Assembly: GCA_036898165.1 (NCBI GenBank)
Contig: CM072534.1
Location: 38,106,548-38,170,547, forward strand
DNA from: Silybum marianum
Lineage: Eukaryota; Streptophyta; Magnoliopsida; Asterales; Asteraceae
Length of the DNA: 64,000 nucleotides
Direction: 5' to 3'
In this document: positions 35,516-47,103 of the stretch, one piece after another
How the letters are laid out: every line of letters begins with the position of its first letter
Numbering within the stretch: position 1 is the first letter of the stretch
Notes under the pieces: generated by a model
Seen by the model: only the letters and a program-made list of their open reading frames with translations
What the model was told of the DNA's origin: nothing
Databases searched by the model: none
Translations under genes and position numbers: made by a program

Positions 35516-36244
35516 TGTTGTAATATAAAATATATTACTTGTTTATGGATGCTGCACTCGATGAATAAACCAGTAAAAGTTGAAGCTTGCTCGCTACTCA
35601 ACGAGCCTTGGTCCCTACTCCAGAAGCTTGGCCACTACTCAACCTCCAAGCTTGTTCCTTACTCTTCTTAGTTACTTGGTGCCTACTCATTGGTGGTATA
35701 TAAATACCCCATTAGGATGAACATAATAATCCATCCTTTTGGATCATTTCCTTCCTCTTAGATGCAACACCTAAATACTCTCTAGCTAGTATCTATATAT
35801 ATATATATATATCTATATATATATATATTATATATTATTTGTGAGATACGAGAGCGTTTTTGAAGACTCGGTGTTTCGGAAGATTTGCTAGTTGATCGCG
35901 GATCTTAAGATCCTTGTACAAGCACTTTGTAATCTCCTTGGTTGGTAATAATATTCTTGCTCTCTCTCTTTGGTGGATCTACACTATCACACCGATAGTG
36001 GAACCACGTTAAATTCTCGTGTTGCTAATGTTGTTTGGTGAATATTGTCATTTACGTAGATAATAACAAATATTGTTATTATCTATATTTGGGGTTGTTT
36101 ATTTCGTTAGAGTCATTGTGCAACATCTAGATCATTGTTATCCGCATTTGTTGTCGGGTTATTTGTGTCATTGGATTTCTATTTTGTTTGGGACCTTAGA
36201 AATCATTTGATAGCATTTGTTTCGTGACACGTAATTTCCTAACA
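35516..36244 (+). repeat. Copia 3' LTR, full length
   Basis: 729 bp, from TGTTGTAATATAAAAT just after the purine stretch ATGGTGGAG to CCTAACA. It contains a TA microsatellite near 35796-35830. Confidence 0.88.
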
Positions 36245-37347
36245 GAATATGCATATGAGCTAAATCCAAAAATAAATGATGAATCTTTTTGTGACCTAAA
36301 TCAAAAATAAAATATTGATTAGAAAATGTTCATTTCTTACGGATTATAATTACTTTGTTTAATTTATACGGTTTAAAAAAGTCTTATTTCAATTGAATCC
36401 AACTCAAATCGTACAGGTTGGATTGGACTAGTCGGAGGTCCATAAAAATATTTCCGTATGTTTGTTACTTTTAGTATGATGTTTTATCTTCTTGCAATTC
36501 ATTTATTATTCATCAATCAAGTTGTACAACTTATCTATACTTATTTTTAAGTATATTACATTAGATTGTTTTTCTTAATTTGCATACATACGATCACATT
36601 TATCGAACATATATACAGATGATTTGTATAGAGATGAAGAAGAGATCTAGATTACATGTATATGAAAAGGGTGATAGAGTAATGGTCTAATGTATATATT
36701 ATAAGGGCATTGATAATTATATTAAATCCAATTAACAGAATGGTATTGGGTAATCGGGTTGGGTCGGATTGGGTTCAAATGACCATAACTCAATTCCAAT
36801 GCAATACATACGGTTTAAATTTTGTATAATTTGATTAGACATTAGATGGTTGCAGGCTGGGTTGGTCAGGTTATTGTACACCACTATATCAACAACGAAA
36901 CATCAAAGCTAGGATTAAATTTATAATTACCATAAACAAATTCTATATTAATTTCAAAGAAATTTTAGTACAAGATTTGATAAATGATAAGCAATGATGA
37001 TTTTACCAGTAGAGGATTTTGAGACTCTACATGTGAACCACATGTTTGCATAGAAGAACATCAATGACGGACCTTGAGAGATCAAGAAAATGTCTTAATT
37101 ACACGAGAACATCTAACCCCTAATGAACTTATGGCTTAATTTATTCTGGAGGTGTTAGATTATGATTAGTTAATGCCAAACCCATAACCTAATTCATTAA
37201 GCCAACTCATCTTCCTTTACCTATCTCCCTTCTTCATTTTCTACCGATAGATTCTTTAAAATGAATATTTTTATGGATTTTAATTTCAACAGACTCTAAA
37301 ATGATGAAAGTAAGAGAGAGAGAGTAATTAGAAGAGATAAATAATAA
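36245..37347. other. AT-rich intergenic stretch
   Basis: No gene or clear element. A GGGTTGGGTCGGATTGGGTT stretch near 36755-36775 recalls the core of the hAT element at 56584-57673 and may be a small remnant. Confidence 0.4.
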
Positions 37348-37357
37348 AGAAAATAAC

Positions 37358-37540
37358 CACAAGGCTTGTGGTGTACTGATTAAGGATTGTGGGGATGAGG
37401 CTAAATAACCCATCTATCCCATGTTCGAATCCAGGCGCAAACAGCTTGTGGTCACTGGGGAATTATCTCAGGCTGCATGCTTTAGCAGTATTAAAATTGT
37501 CAGAGATTAGTCTAGGATACCCTTTCCAAATTTTTTTTAG
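37358..37540 (+). mobile_element. tRNA-derived SINE with target duplication
   Basis: The head CACAAGGCTTGTGGTGTACT holds a degenerate A box, GTTCGAATCC (37423-37432) is a B box, and the tail TTAGTCTAGGATACCCTTTC ends in a T run. AGAAAATAAC (37348-37357) and AGAAAATGAC (37541-37550) flank it as a 10-bp target duplication with one mismatch. An open frame across it is accidental. Confidence 0.9.
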
Positions 37541-37550
37541 AGAAAATGAC

Positions 37551-38715
37551 ACAAATAGCCATTTTGACTTAACCAAATTTACCTTTTAGTCATTTCCCTC
37601 TCCCATTTTCTTAACAAGGTCACTACCTCCACAACTAACCATTTCTCAACTTGAGGAGGAGACATTATTTTAGAAAACCCTCTAGTGCATACTGAGGGGG
37701 AATATCACTTGTGAGGGGTGGAAAAAACTCAAAACTTGCGTAGGTGCTACACTTGCAGATGTGCCATCCACAAGACCTTTTTATTTTATTAACATGGATA
37801 CTCAACCCACTATGAGAGCCGACTAATTTTAGGACGACCACCTGCTTCGTGGGTACCTTCGTGGCCACAAGAGGATTTTTTAGTTCTTAATAGATTCAAA
37901 CCTGGAACTTCCAAACACTTTTAATCTTTAAAGCCTAAACTCAAACCAATCAATCACCACCTTTGTGGTTTACCGTCCACAAGACTTGCAAACATTGGCG
38001 GGTGTAAGGCACAAAGAGTGGGGGACAGGACCCCAATGAAAATAATTTTTTTTATAAGGGTTAAATAAACTTTTTTACTGTCTTTATACTTCAATCCCTC
38101 TACTCGCTTTTCACATGGGACCCCACAACTCAAAGCCACAACCCTAACTTACTTGTTTCAAATTGTTGTTTCAAATTGTTGTTTTGGTTTAATACATGTT
38201 GTTTCAAATAGACAATAGACCAAAAAAGTCTTCAAATCAATCAAAAACCCGAAAATAAGGGAGAGGTTTAAACGAGGAAAGGCTTACGGTGGATACCTAG
38301 GCAACCAGAGACGAGGAAGGGCATAGTAAGCGACGAAATGCTTCGGGGAGTTGAAAATAAGCATAGATCCAGAGATTCCCAAATAGGTTAACCTTTCAAA
38401 CTGCTATTGAATCCATGGGCAGGCAAGAGATCGGAATAGCCGAGCCGCTTCCCTTTCTTTATGATAATGAAACCATCCGGTCAAAACCAATCCAATAAAG
38501 AAACAAATCTATTCAACAAGCAAAAAAGGGATAATTTTTTCGAAATCGATAAAAACACTAACAAAATCCCGCGAAACCAACCAAAAAACATCAAAAATCT
38601 CTTAAAACAATGTAATTAAGCTAAAAGCACGTCAAACGACTTTATACATCTTTAGTCTACCTTAAAGGTGACCCTACTAGATAAAAATTTCTAGATCCAT
38701 CACTTCTTATGAAGG
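37551..38715. mobile_element. repeat family G copy interrupted by foreign DNA
   Basis: From about 37980 the text (GGGGGACAGGACCCCAATGA, AAATCAATCAAAAACCCG, then after an interruption CGAAATCGATAAAAACACT and TTTAGTCTACCTTAAAGGTG) parallels the family G copy at 56235-56465. The interruption (about 38262-38535) holds the plastid 23S fragment. 37551-37960 is not assigned. Confidence 0.55.
38268..38430 (+). pseudogene. plastid 23S rRNA 5' fragment in the nucleus (NUPT)
   Basis: AACGAGGAAAGGCTTACGGT, GGATACCTAGGCA, AGCGACGAAATGCTTCGGGG and ATCCATGGGCAGGCAAGAGA follow the start of chloroplast 23S rRNA almost base for base over about 160 bp. Differences I recognise are mostly G to A or C to T, as expected from methylated-cytosine decay in the nucleus. 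After AGAGA the text leaves 23S. The following 38431-38530 (GGAATAGCCGAGCCGCTTCC...) is unidentified and may be another organelle piece. Confidence 0.88.
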
Positions 38716-40186
38716 TGCTACAAAAGGTATCTTGCATAGGTGTCAAAAGGTGCTACAAGAGGTTGTTGGTGCATGGTTACAAAGCCACATGGCACCCTTG
38801 GATTATGAAAAATTCTTGATGTCTGATTACAAGGGGCACGTGGCACCCTTGAGGATGAAAAATATCCGTTTTTATATATAACACAACTTCGTAAATTGCG
38901 GCTTAGGCAATTAAACAATGTTTGATTTCTTTGAAAAAATGGTGTTGATATTCTTGGGGAAATGGAAGAGGAAGGATTAAAAAGCATCTCCTTTAAAATA
39001 ACCAAAAAACAAAGTTACATTTATTTTTATTATATTTTTTATTTTAAAAAATTAAATATTAATTATAATATTAAAATATTTTTTTTTAAATGTTTAGTTT
39101 CAAAGTTTTTTTTATTAGTGATCTTACTTGATAATCATTTTTGAATTGTACTTCATATATAAAAAAATATTTATCTTTTTTACTTTTTTTATTTTAAAAA
39201 TAGTTTGAGAGAGCTATTGGATCAAATTATGGTTCCAAAATATCCATTTCCTCCTTTTTGTAAAGACCGTTAGAAAATAATAATTTTGATTGTAAGTCAT
39301 TCAGACATTTGTTTCGGGAAAAAGTACGAGAATATGTAAATCCTTCAAATTATTCTAAAAAGTTACTGAGAGAAAATGAAGGTTTTAACATATATGAAGA
39401 AAATTTGGTCCAAGTTTAACTAATACAGAAAAAAAACAAATAACAAATAATCTTAATTTATACAATAGTTTAATTATTATAGACTTACTACAACTTAATT
39501 GAAGAAAAAATACCAAAAATATCCCTGAAATATATATTCTTTTCATCCTAAAATAAATGTTCATAATAAAAAAAATACAATTTTAAAATTATGTAACTAT
39601 TATACTTTTTAATTAAAATATATTTACCCTAAATTATAATATAGCAATTCTACCTCACATAATTAATTAAGGTAGAATAAAAAATAGGCATTTACTTTTA
39701 ATCTAAACACTTAGCATATATATTTAATTAGGACATCAAATGATTTGGAATCGTGAGACCAACTTGTTTTCGTGATACTCGTAATATAACTTTATAATGT
39801 TTTTGTTATGAATATTCAGATTCTTTTACCTTCAGAGTATTTTACTGTGATATTTTAAGTACAAAAATATGGTTCTCACTGATTCTACAAAAACATGTTT
39901 TCACGTAAACCCAATCAAAATGAAATATTTCTTTTAAATGTAAAAGATTGTGATAATTATCGCCGTCTTAGGAGAACTAGCGACCTCTCGCGAAAAAGAC
40001 GTTGAGGGTGCTTTAAAAGAGGCCACACGAATACACGATACTTCCAATTTATAAAAAAAAAATGAAATATAATTATTTTCAACTACTCTAGTTAAAGTAA
40101 TTAATTACATGACAAATGACAATTTATAAAGTGACGGAGTATTATATTTCTTTTTCTTCTTTAACCTTGTCTTTACAGTTTTTTTT
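38716..40186. other. AT-rich intergenic stretch
   Basis: Near 38740-38860 a short direct repeat (AAGG/CACATGGCACCCTTG and CACGTGGCACCCTTGAGGAT) occurs. Otherwise nothing is recognised. Confidence 0.4.
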
Positions 40187-40189
40187 TTA

Positions 40190-40574
40190 GAGCATCTCCA
40201 ATAGTATCTTTATAATTTTTTTAAAATAAAGATCAAATATCAAAATCTCTAAAAAATATTACATTCAATTTCAACACCTTCTCTATTTTGAAGATTATAA
40301 AGTTCATTATATTATTAAAATATTCTATATTTTTAATAAAATATTATTTATCTTATCTAAATATTTAATTTTAATTTTTATTATTGTAGGAACCTAATAA
40401 AAAAAATATTTCTCTCATGGTAATCATTTTTGAAGATGTCTCCAAATATAGAGGTTTTTATAATCTCTTTTATACTTTCTTCATTTTGGAGAAAATTTTA
40501 AAGATACTGTTGGAGTAAATAAATTGTTCAAAATTTCTATTTTCTTCATTTTAAAGATGCTATTAGAGATGCAC
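40190..40574. mobile_element. Tourist/PIF-Harbinger-like MITE
   Basis: GAGCATCTCCAATAG at the left and CTATTAGAGATGCAC at the right are inverted repeats, each flanked by TTA (40187-40189 and 40575-40577). 385 bp, AT-rich, non-coding. Same family as 10868-11255. Confidence 0.85.
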
Positions 40575-40577
40575 TTA

Positions 40578-41104
40578 AAACATTAAAAAGCTGAGTCTGT
40601 TGTTATAATAAATATATTTATTTGATATGATAATAATTAGTAGCCAAGATAAATCTTATTAGAAAGAGAGGAAAAGTCATATACTTACAAGGAAATGGAG
40701 ACTCTTTTATTCCCTAGTAATTATAGATTTTATGGTTAATTTGCATGCATCAATTAATCTTTCGAAGATAATGGATATCATGTATTTCTTGCAAGTAAAC
40801 CTCCATACTTATATGGATTTTGGCTATGCCTTAGGTTCGAACCCATGGTAAATAAAAATTTCCACTACAACTCACTTAATTAAGACTTCACCAGTACGTC
40901 ACAATGTAAGTGGAGACTTTCTGATTGTCTATAACGTTAATTGTTTCTAAATATATTTTTGTTATTTTGATTCCTAAGTATCAAAAATTTAATCGGTTAA
41001 CTTAATTTATTGACTCGATCTGATGATTCCTTAATCTAACATTCTCATTATTCTTTATTACATTTTTTTGTTTTTGACGACTTTGATATATCAAGGTTAT
41101 GATA
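40578..41104. other. AT-rich spacer
   Basis: A lone B-box-like GGTTCGAACCC near 40833 hints at a decayed SINE. Nothing else is recognised. Confidence 0.35.
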
Positions 41105-41109
41105 TGTAT

Positions 41110-41336
41110 ATATAGAGGGAGGTTTAAGGGAAAACCTCAAAAAAAAATTGAACAACGTTCTGGGAGCCCTCCATCTGGACGATATGCATTTTGTGCATAC
41201 AAGTGATCGAAATTGTTTTTGTATGCACGAGTTGCATATTATGCATTAGTGCATATACACAAATGCATGTTACAAATTATCAGTATGCATTTGTGCATAG
41301 TTTCCAAATGGAGGTTTTCTCCTGAACCCGACTCTA
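41110..41336. mobile_element. MITE family A copy
   Basis: After TATATATAGAGGGAGG it reads TTTAAGGGAAAACCTC and GAGCCCTCCATCTGGAC, mirrored by CAAATGGAGGTTTTCTCC. Multiple TATGCA/TGCATA words fill the centre as in the IBR5-intron copy. Confidence 0.7.
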
Positions 41337-41850
41337 TATCTACCTCCATTTTACGAAAAACACGAGAATACCCTCATCACATGTGATGATACATATGAAG
41401 TGGTGTGCGGACGACGTGTCCTACAACTTAGATCACGCCAAAGGTCGTCTACGTTTATGATTTACCATCACATGTGATGGATTACAATAGCACATCAAGA
41501 ACACTTGTATCACATTGATACACATGAAGGGATTGGTGGTTGAATTAAGGGATACATGATTTTTGGCCTAAACAACTTGTAACTTGGATTGCGTCAAAAG
41601 TCATCCACGTCCGATTAATATTACATTTGTATCATATCTAATGTAATATGATATGCAATTGTCCATAATAAAAAAGTCGTAAGATAAATATATATATTCT
41701 CGTTTCAACCCTTATTTTAAGGCGTTCATATCAATATTGTTAATCCTTAAATAAACTGAGGAGAATGTCTTTCCAAAAAATAAACGTGACACATGCTTAA
41801 AAAGTATCCATATGTGGAATTGATATACACTTAAATTTAATAATAATATA
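41337..41850. other. intergenic stretch with ATCACATGTGAT words
   Basis: Repeated CATCACATGTGATG palindromes and GACGACGTGTCC/GTCGTCTACG words suggest a decayed MITE. The borders could not be placed. Confidence 0.35.
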
Positions 41851-41852
41851 AA

Positions 41853-42922
41853 GGGAAAAATCTAAAAAAAGCCCAACGAACTATCTGATTTTGAATTATT
41901 AAGTCCTTAAACTATTTTTTTTAATGAAAAAACCTTTAAACTTTCTGAAACCGGTTAAATACATCCTTGTAACCTGTAAAAACAGGTTAATGTTATAAAA
42001 TTTTGAAAAAAGTCTATAGAAAAACCCAACAAACTATCTGCTTTTGAATGATTAAGTCCTTGGATTTTTTTAATGAATAAATCCTGATTTTTTTAACGAA
42101 TAAATCCCGATTTTTTTCTTAAATCTTTTTATCAAATTAATTTTTGAACTTTCGTTGAACAAATAAATCCAAACTTTTTCTTGAAAAAAAATAAAACCAT
42201 GAACTTGATTTTGAACAAATAATGCGGATTTTTTTTGAACAAAATCATAAACAAAAATAATTTTTCTTCACCGACAATAAAGTACGATAAATCAATTAAA
42301 TATAGATAAATCATACAATTTTCAATACTAATTACAAAGCATATAAAAGTTTTGTTTAAAGGATAAATTAAATTTTTCATTAACTTAATTTTTTTATGTA
42401 TAAATTTTATTTATGTATCTATTTATGCTTTAGACATTACTTTTATTTTATACGTTTCATAATTAGTAATGGAAATAGTATAATTTTTCTCCATTTAATT
42501 GGTTTATCGTACTTTATTGTCGGTGAGAGAAACTATATATTTTTTTGTTTATGATTTTGTTCAAAAAAAAAATTCCACATTTATTTGTTCAAAATTAAGT
42601 TCATGATGTTATTTCTTTAAAAAAAAGTTTGAGATTTATTTGTTCAAAGAAAGTTCAAAAATTAATTTGATACAAAGATTTAGGAAAAAAATTCAGGATT
42701 TATTTGCTAAAAAATCAAGGACTTAATCATTCAAAATCATATAGTTTGTTGGGTTTTTTTAGACTTTTTCCAAAAATTTATAACATTAACCTGTTTTTAC
42801 AGGTTACAAGAATGTATTTAACCGGTTTCCGAAAGTTTAAGGGTTTTTTTATTCAAAAAAATAGTTTAAGAACTTAATCATTCGAAACCAGATAGCTCGT
42901 TGGGTCTTTTTTAGACTTTTCT
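41853..42922. mobile_element. 1.07-kb fold-back element, family FB copy 1
   Basis: The two halves are inverted copies, centred near 42390. TACATCCTTGTAACCTGTAA (left) pairs with TTACAGGTTACAAGAATGTA (right), CCCAACGAACTATCTG with AGATAGCTCGTTGGG, and CACCGACAATAAAGTACG with CGTACTTTATTGTCGGTG. The whole sequence is stem, with almost no unique loop. No coding sequence. A second copy lies at 60200-61202. Confidence 0.9.
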
Positions 42923-43011
42923 CTAATAAAATAATAATAATAAAATATTATCGGTGGCAGATAGAAGCGGAAAACTGGATAAAGGCCACCGTGTGTTAGG
43001 GCCGTCACTGC

Positions 43012-43017
43012 CACGTG
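43012..43017. promoter_or_regulatory. G-box (CACGTG) upstream of the DUF506 gene
   Basis: TGCCACGTGATG lies about 380 bp before the start codon. G-boxes bind plant bZIP and bHLH factors. The role here is inferred from position only. Confidence 0.4.
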
Positions 43018-43397
43018 ATGAACCGTGAATTGCACAAGCTGTTATCAATCCTATCCATGCCGCTAATACTTGTACTACTCAAACCGCCGTTACATTTCAA
43101 ATTATTTGCCGTTAACCATATCATTTATCAAGTTATGATTGATATTGAACCAACACAGAGAAAACAAGACTACATTCAGAACCAAACCCTAACGGAGATC
43201 TTGACGCCGTTAAAACACATCTCCAAGTTTCCTCCTCACATTTTGTCGTCTTCCTCCTTCAAATTCCCTCAGAGACATATAAGTACGTGCTCCGCCGTTT
43301 GTGGTGGTGAAGGAAATCATTACACACGATAAGAAGAAATTTCTTCAGGGAGGAGATATATAAGAGAAGAACGTACGGAGCTTTGTTCGATTGGAAA

Positions 43398-44512
43398 ATG
43401 GCGAAGATTCCGATGAGATTCAAGAGGATAACAGAGGCGTTTGACGATGATGCTAGGGCTAGGTTATGCCAGAGCAGTGGAAGCGAGCATTCCGCAAATT
43501 CGGTGACGGATTTATCAGATCTAGTTGATTCGTTCTTCGAGGGAGACGCCGGTGGTCGAGGTAAGTCGTCGTGCGGCGAAAATAAGGTTAGAGATCGTGA
43601 TCAGGAAGAGATCACGGACTATCAGGAGGCGGAGAGTTTTTACGGTACGGATTCGGAGACGAAGGAAATGCTGATAGATCTCATCGGTGATGATGAAGAT
43701 GATCGTGCGAAGTGTGCGATCCGTTCCGAGGTTGAAACAGTGTGCCGGAATTTGGAAAATTCTTCATCGGAGGGATTTAAGAGAAATCTAATGACTCTAC
43801 TTCGACAGCGAGGGTTTGATGCTGGTGAGAATTAATCGATTCATATACACGTTTTAGATTTGAATTCCGTAAGAATCAATGATATAATTCGTAATGCTCA
43901 TATGATCACATCAAATCTTCATCTTCGATTCTTCAAATCATCAAAATATACTGTTTATAAATAGTTTTAACATAGATCTCGTTGCGATATATGTCTACAG
44001 GTCTCTGCAAATCCCGTTGGGAAAAAACCGGACGGTATCCCGCCGGAGAATACGAATACGTTGACGTTCTAAATTCCGGCAATCGTTACATTGTTGAAGT
44101 ATCATTCGGAGGTCAATTCACAATCGCACGACCGACAAAAACCTACAAATCGCTGCTCGAAATAATACCTAACATTGCAGTTATTAAACCGAACAAGCTA
44201 AAGCAGGTGGTGAGGCTAATGTGCGCTGCAATGAGAATCTCTTTAAAGACGAGAGACATAATGGTTTCACCATGGAGGAAAAACGGATACATGCAGACCA
44301 AATGGTTCGGATCGTATAAACGAACGACAAACGCTCTGCCGTCGAGATCAACGGCGGTGTCTGTTTCCGGCGACGGTGAGTTTAATGGAAGGAGTTTTCA
44401 AGGATTCGAGTGTTTTCCGGCGGCCGGTGATGGTAAAAATTACTGCCGGAAGGAGGTTGGGAGAATGCATGTGGTAAGTAACCTGAAGGCGTTGATGTTC
44501 AGTGGCATTTGA
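43398..44512 (+). CDS. DUF506 family protein (PDDEXK-like, plant-specific)
   Basis: A member of the plant DUF506 (PDDEXK_6) family. Some Arabidopsis members restrain root-hair growth and bind calmodulin, but the biochemical activity is not settled. Two exons, 43398-43824 and 44001-44512, join in frame to 312 aa. The N terminus MAKIPMRFKRITEAFD and the acidic stretch DSFFEGD are typical. The core runs from CKSRWEKTGRYPAGEYEYVD through the family signature YIVEVSFGGQFTIARPT (encoded near 44074-44124) to LKQVVRLMCAAMRISLKTRD and PWRKNGYMQTKWFGSY. Intron position and phase fit the family. The start chosen is the first ATG of the conserved frame. An upstream open frame at 43015-43332 lacks family resemblance and is probably leader or promoter. 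The gene appears intact. Confidence 0.93.
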
Positions 44513-47103
44513 TTGTAATTATGATGTATATTGGAGGGTATAATGGTAAATGAGGTTGGATGGTGGAATAGTTATTATTGAAGACAATTTTGGATAATGT
44601 TTTATTTTGTATCGCCGTTGACGTGACAATGTGACATTTTGATGTTTATCTTTTTGTTCTTTTTCATGTATTTATGTATTTTTTTTAATAATTTAATGAA
44701 CACTTCTTTCAATTAAAAAGTGTAGTAATGGCCGTATTAAAAAGTATTATCGAGTATAAATCTTATAAATCATCTAAAATTTAAAAGATATTCTTATCAA
44801 TCATTATAATTACGAAGGTTTATAGTAAGTTTTTAATTTGATAAATAGATGATGTAATAAAAAAGAATATAAATGTTAGTTTTCTAAAAGTTACTCCGTT
44901 TTTTTTTACATGTATTTTAGTTGCAAAAAATATAAAATAATTTTGCTTAAATATAATACAGATTATGAGTTTGATCTCGGTCTCTTAAATTAGCTTGGAT
45001 TATTAAGTAATCTAAAATATGTAATTGTTCATATTTATGTCTTTAGTGATTAATTTCATAAGAGACGAGTTAAAGGTTATCGGTAATAAACTTTTTACGT
45101 AAAAAATTACTCTATAATGTTAAAAACTACATTAATTATTTTTTGAATTTATTCCAAAACATTGTGAAGATATATTATCGTCTATTTAATTGCATATGGT
45201 CAAAATAAGATAACAGGGACCATTAAATTAGTAGCACGTGGCCCAAATGGAGTTCCAATAGCCATAGATACGTGGCAACAATCAGTCGCCAACTACTCTT
45301 AATGGACCCACCATATTATCTTCTATATATCTCTCATTATTTTTATATGATATCCAAAAAAACAATATTTAAGGATATGCCTCCTCAAAATGATATATTT
45401 AGGTATCTTTTATTTAGATGCTTCATCTAGAATGATCCACATAAAACTGAGAAAATTTTCTAATAAAAAGCGTGATTAACCAAAAATTATTGTTTTTATT
45501 ATATGTTTGAGATAATGTTTAATAAACAATTTAATATTTTGCTCTTTGCATGCAACTCATTATATAAAAGGTGGGGCGGTATTTTCCGATACAAGACAGA
45601 CCATGCGTTTACCTCCTGTTGATGTTAGCTGTGACTGAGCCAAAAAAATACGTTGTCTTTGGAGGTGAGATACGTGTGGGGACCGGTTAGGGTTACCTAT
45701 AATCAACTTTTTGTCGAAATAATATTTTTGATCAGCTACAAGACCGAGTTTGTTAGAATACCTACTGCATGCTTGAAGTTAAGAAAATGTGGTTTCCGTA
45801 AGCTTTCAAAAACTCATTATTGTTGCATCATGTAATGAAAAAGGATCGGTTCAACTGACAATTATTGACTAGTCTTCTTTAGGGTTATTGGAGATTTTTC
45901 TGACTGGTATACTCATGGTTTTATAGGAATAGTCGAGATGTGTACAAACTAGTCAAGACACTACAGTTACAAAGAAAACAAAAGTCCTCAACCATCACAA
46001 CCACGAACAAACAGTTTAATAAGCGATGCATATCTTCCGAGGAGGATTTAGCCAGACACAACAGACCTCCCATCATTTGTCTCCAACACCAAATAAGATT
46101 ATGGCCACCCGATCTCGTTTCGGATAACTTCCTTCGACCATTTCTAACCCAACACTAAAAACACAAAATATGAAGGTATTTTTATCTTCAATCAAACAAT
46201 AAAACACTAAAAAGTAAGGTTCAAATTGTTGATCTTTATATTTGGAAATCAATAATACACCTCCATAAATATACACTAATAAAATGTTAAGTTTTTATAA
46301 TTTTATGTATATATAAATATTGATTAAAAATTTAATAGATTAAGATGTTTATTATTATTATAATATTAAAGATGGGTTTTTAGTATGTGGTTAGAATTAA
46401 TTTTTTTTAATGTTTAATGGACCCACTATTTATAGTGATTTTACTGTTTTTTTTTACGATAAGATTAATCAAGAACATTAATAAAGATTCAAACGTTTAT
46501 AACTGTTAATTATGTTTCTCTGAATTAGATGCGAATGAGTTAGATTACTAATCATAAGCATAATGTATATGGTAATGAACCTAGAGTAATTTCTTGAATT
46601 TTGTTGTTCATACAATTATATTGGTGTCAATTGTTAAGCAAATTCAAGATCTCTTGATTTTGATCTAATTGGGTAATGATGGAGAAAAAACTTATTAAGA
46701 TGTGTGAAACTTCATTATATTACTCTTCAAAAGAACATTTAAGAAGAGAAGAGGGTTCCAAAATATTTCAGAAAAATGGTCGAAATCTAGCTGATATAGG
46801 ACTTCATCATATCCTCTAACAGAAACAAATTCTCCTGGAGTGTCAAGAGAGTACCTTGACAGGCCAAACAAGTACAATTATTTATTTATTTATATTATGG
46901 TATGAAAGATAAAGAATGACTCGACACTCGGATGCAATTTATACTCGTCTATCCTTCTTTCGCCACTCTATTATATTTAATCTGTGTTTGTGTTGCCTCC
47001 ATTAGAGGGAACGAGTTACAGTCCTGCATCTGTTAGACTTAGATCATTTTATTCTCAATTTTGGAACTTCCATTTTCTTTTAGAAGCTTTTTAAAACAAT
47101 AAA
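44513..47103. other. long AT-rich intergenic stretch
   Basis: The first 150 bp may be the DUF506 3' UTR. CACGTGG occurs near 45237. Short open frames at 45653-45835, 45940-46158 and 46695-46877 have no recognised similarity. I see no defined mobile element. Confidence 0.4.

Larger units (their letters stand above)
30875..36244 (+). mobile_element. degenerate Ty1/Copia LTR retrotransposon
   Basis: A 5' LTR (truncated), primer-binding site, gag, protease, integrase, reverse transcriptase, remnant RNase H, polypurine stretch (35507-35515) and 3' LTR follow one another in Copia order on the + strand. Coding parts are broken by stops, frameshifts and deletions, so the copy cannot encode a working element. 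The base after the 3' LTR gives no target duplication, because the 5' border is lost. Confidence 0.95.

Noticed and set aside
38268..38430. Functional ribosomal RNA gene
   Set aside because: Only about 160 bp of the 23S 5' end is present, with decay substitutions and foreign flanks. It is an insertion and not an rRNA locus.
43015..43332. 105-codon open frame before the DUF506 gene
   Set aside because: It has no family similarity and is most likely promoter or leader. An upstream ORF role cannot be shown.
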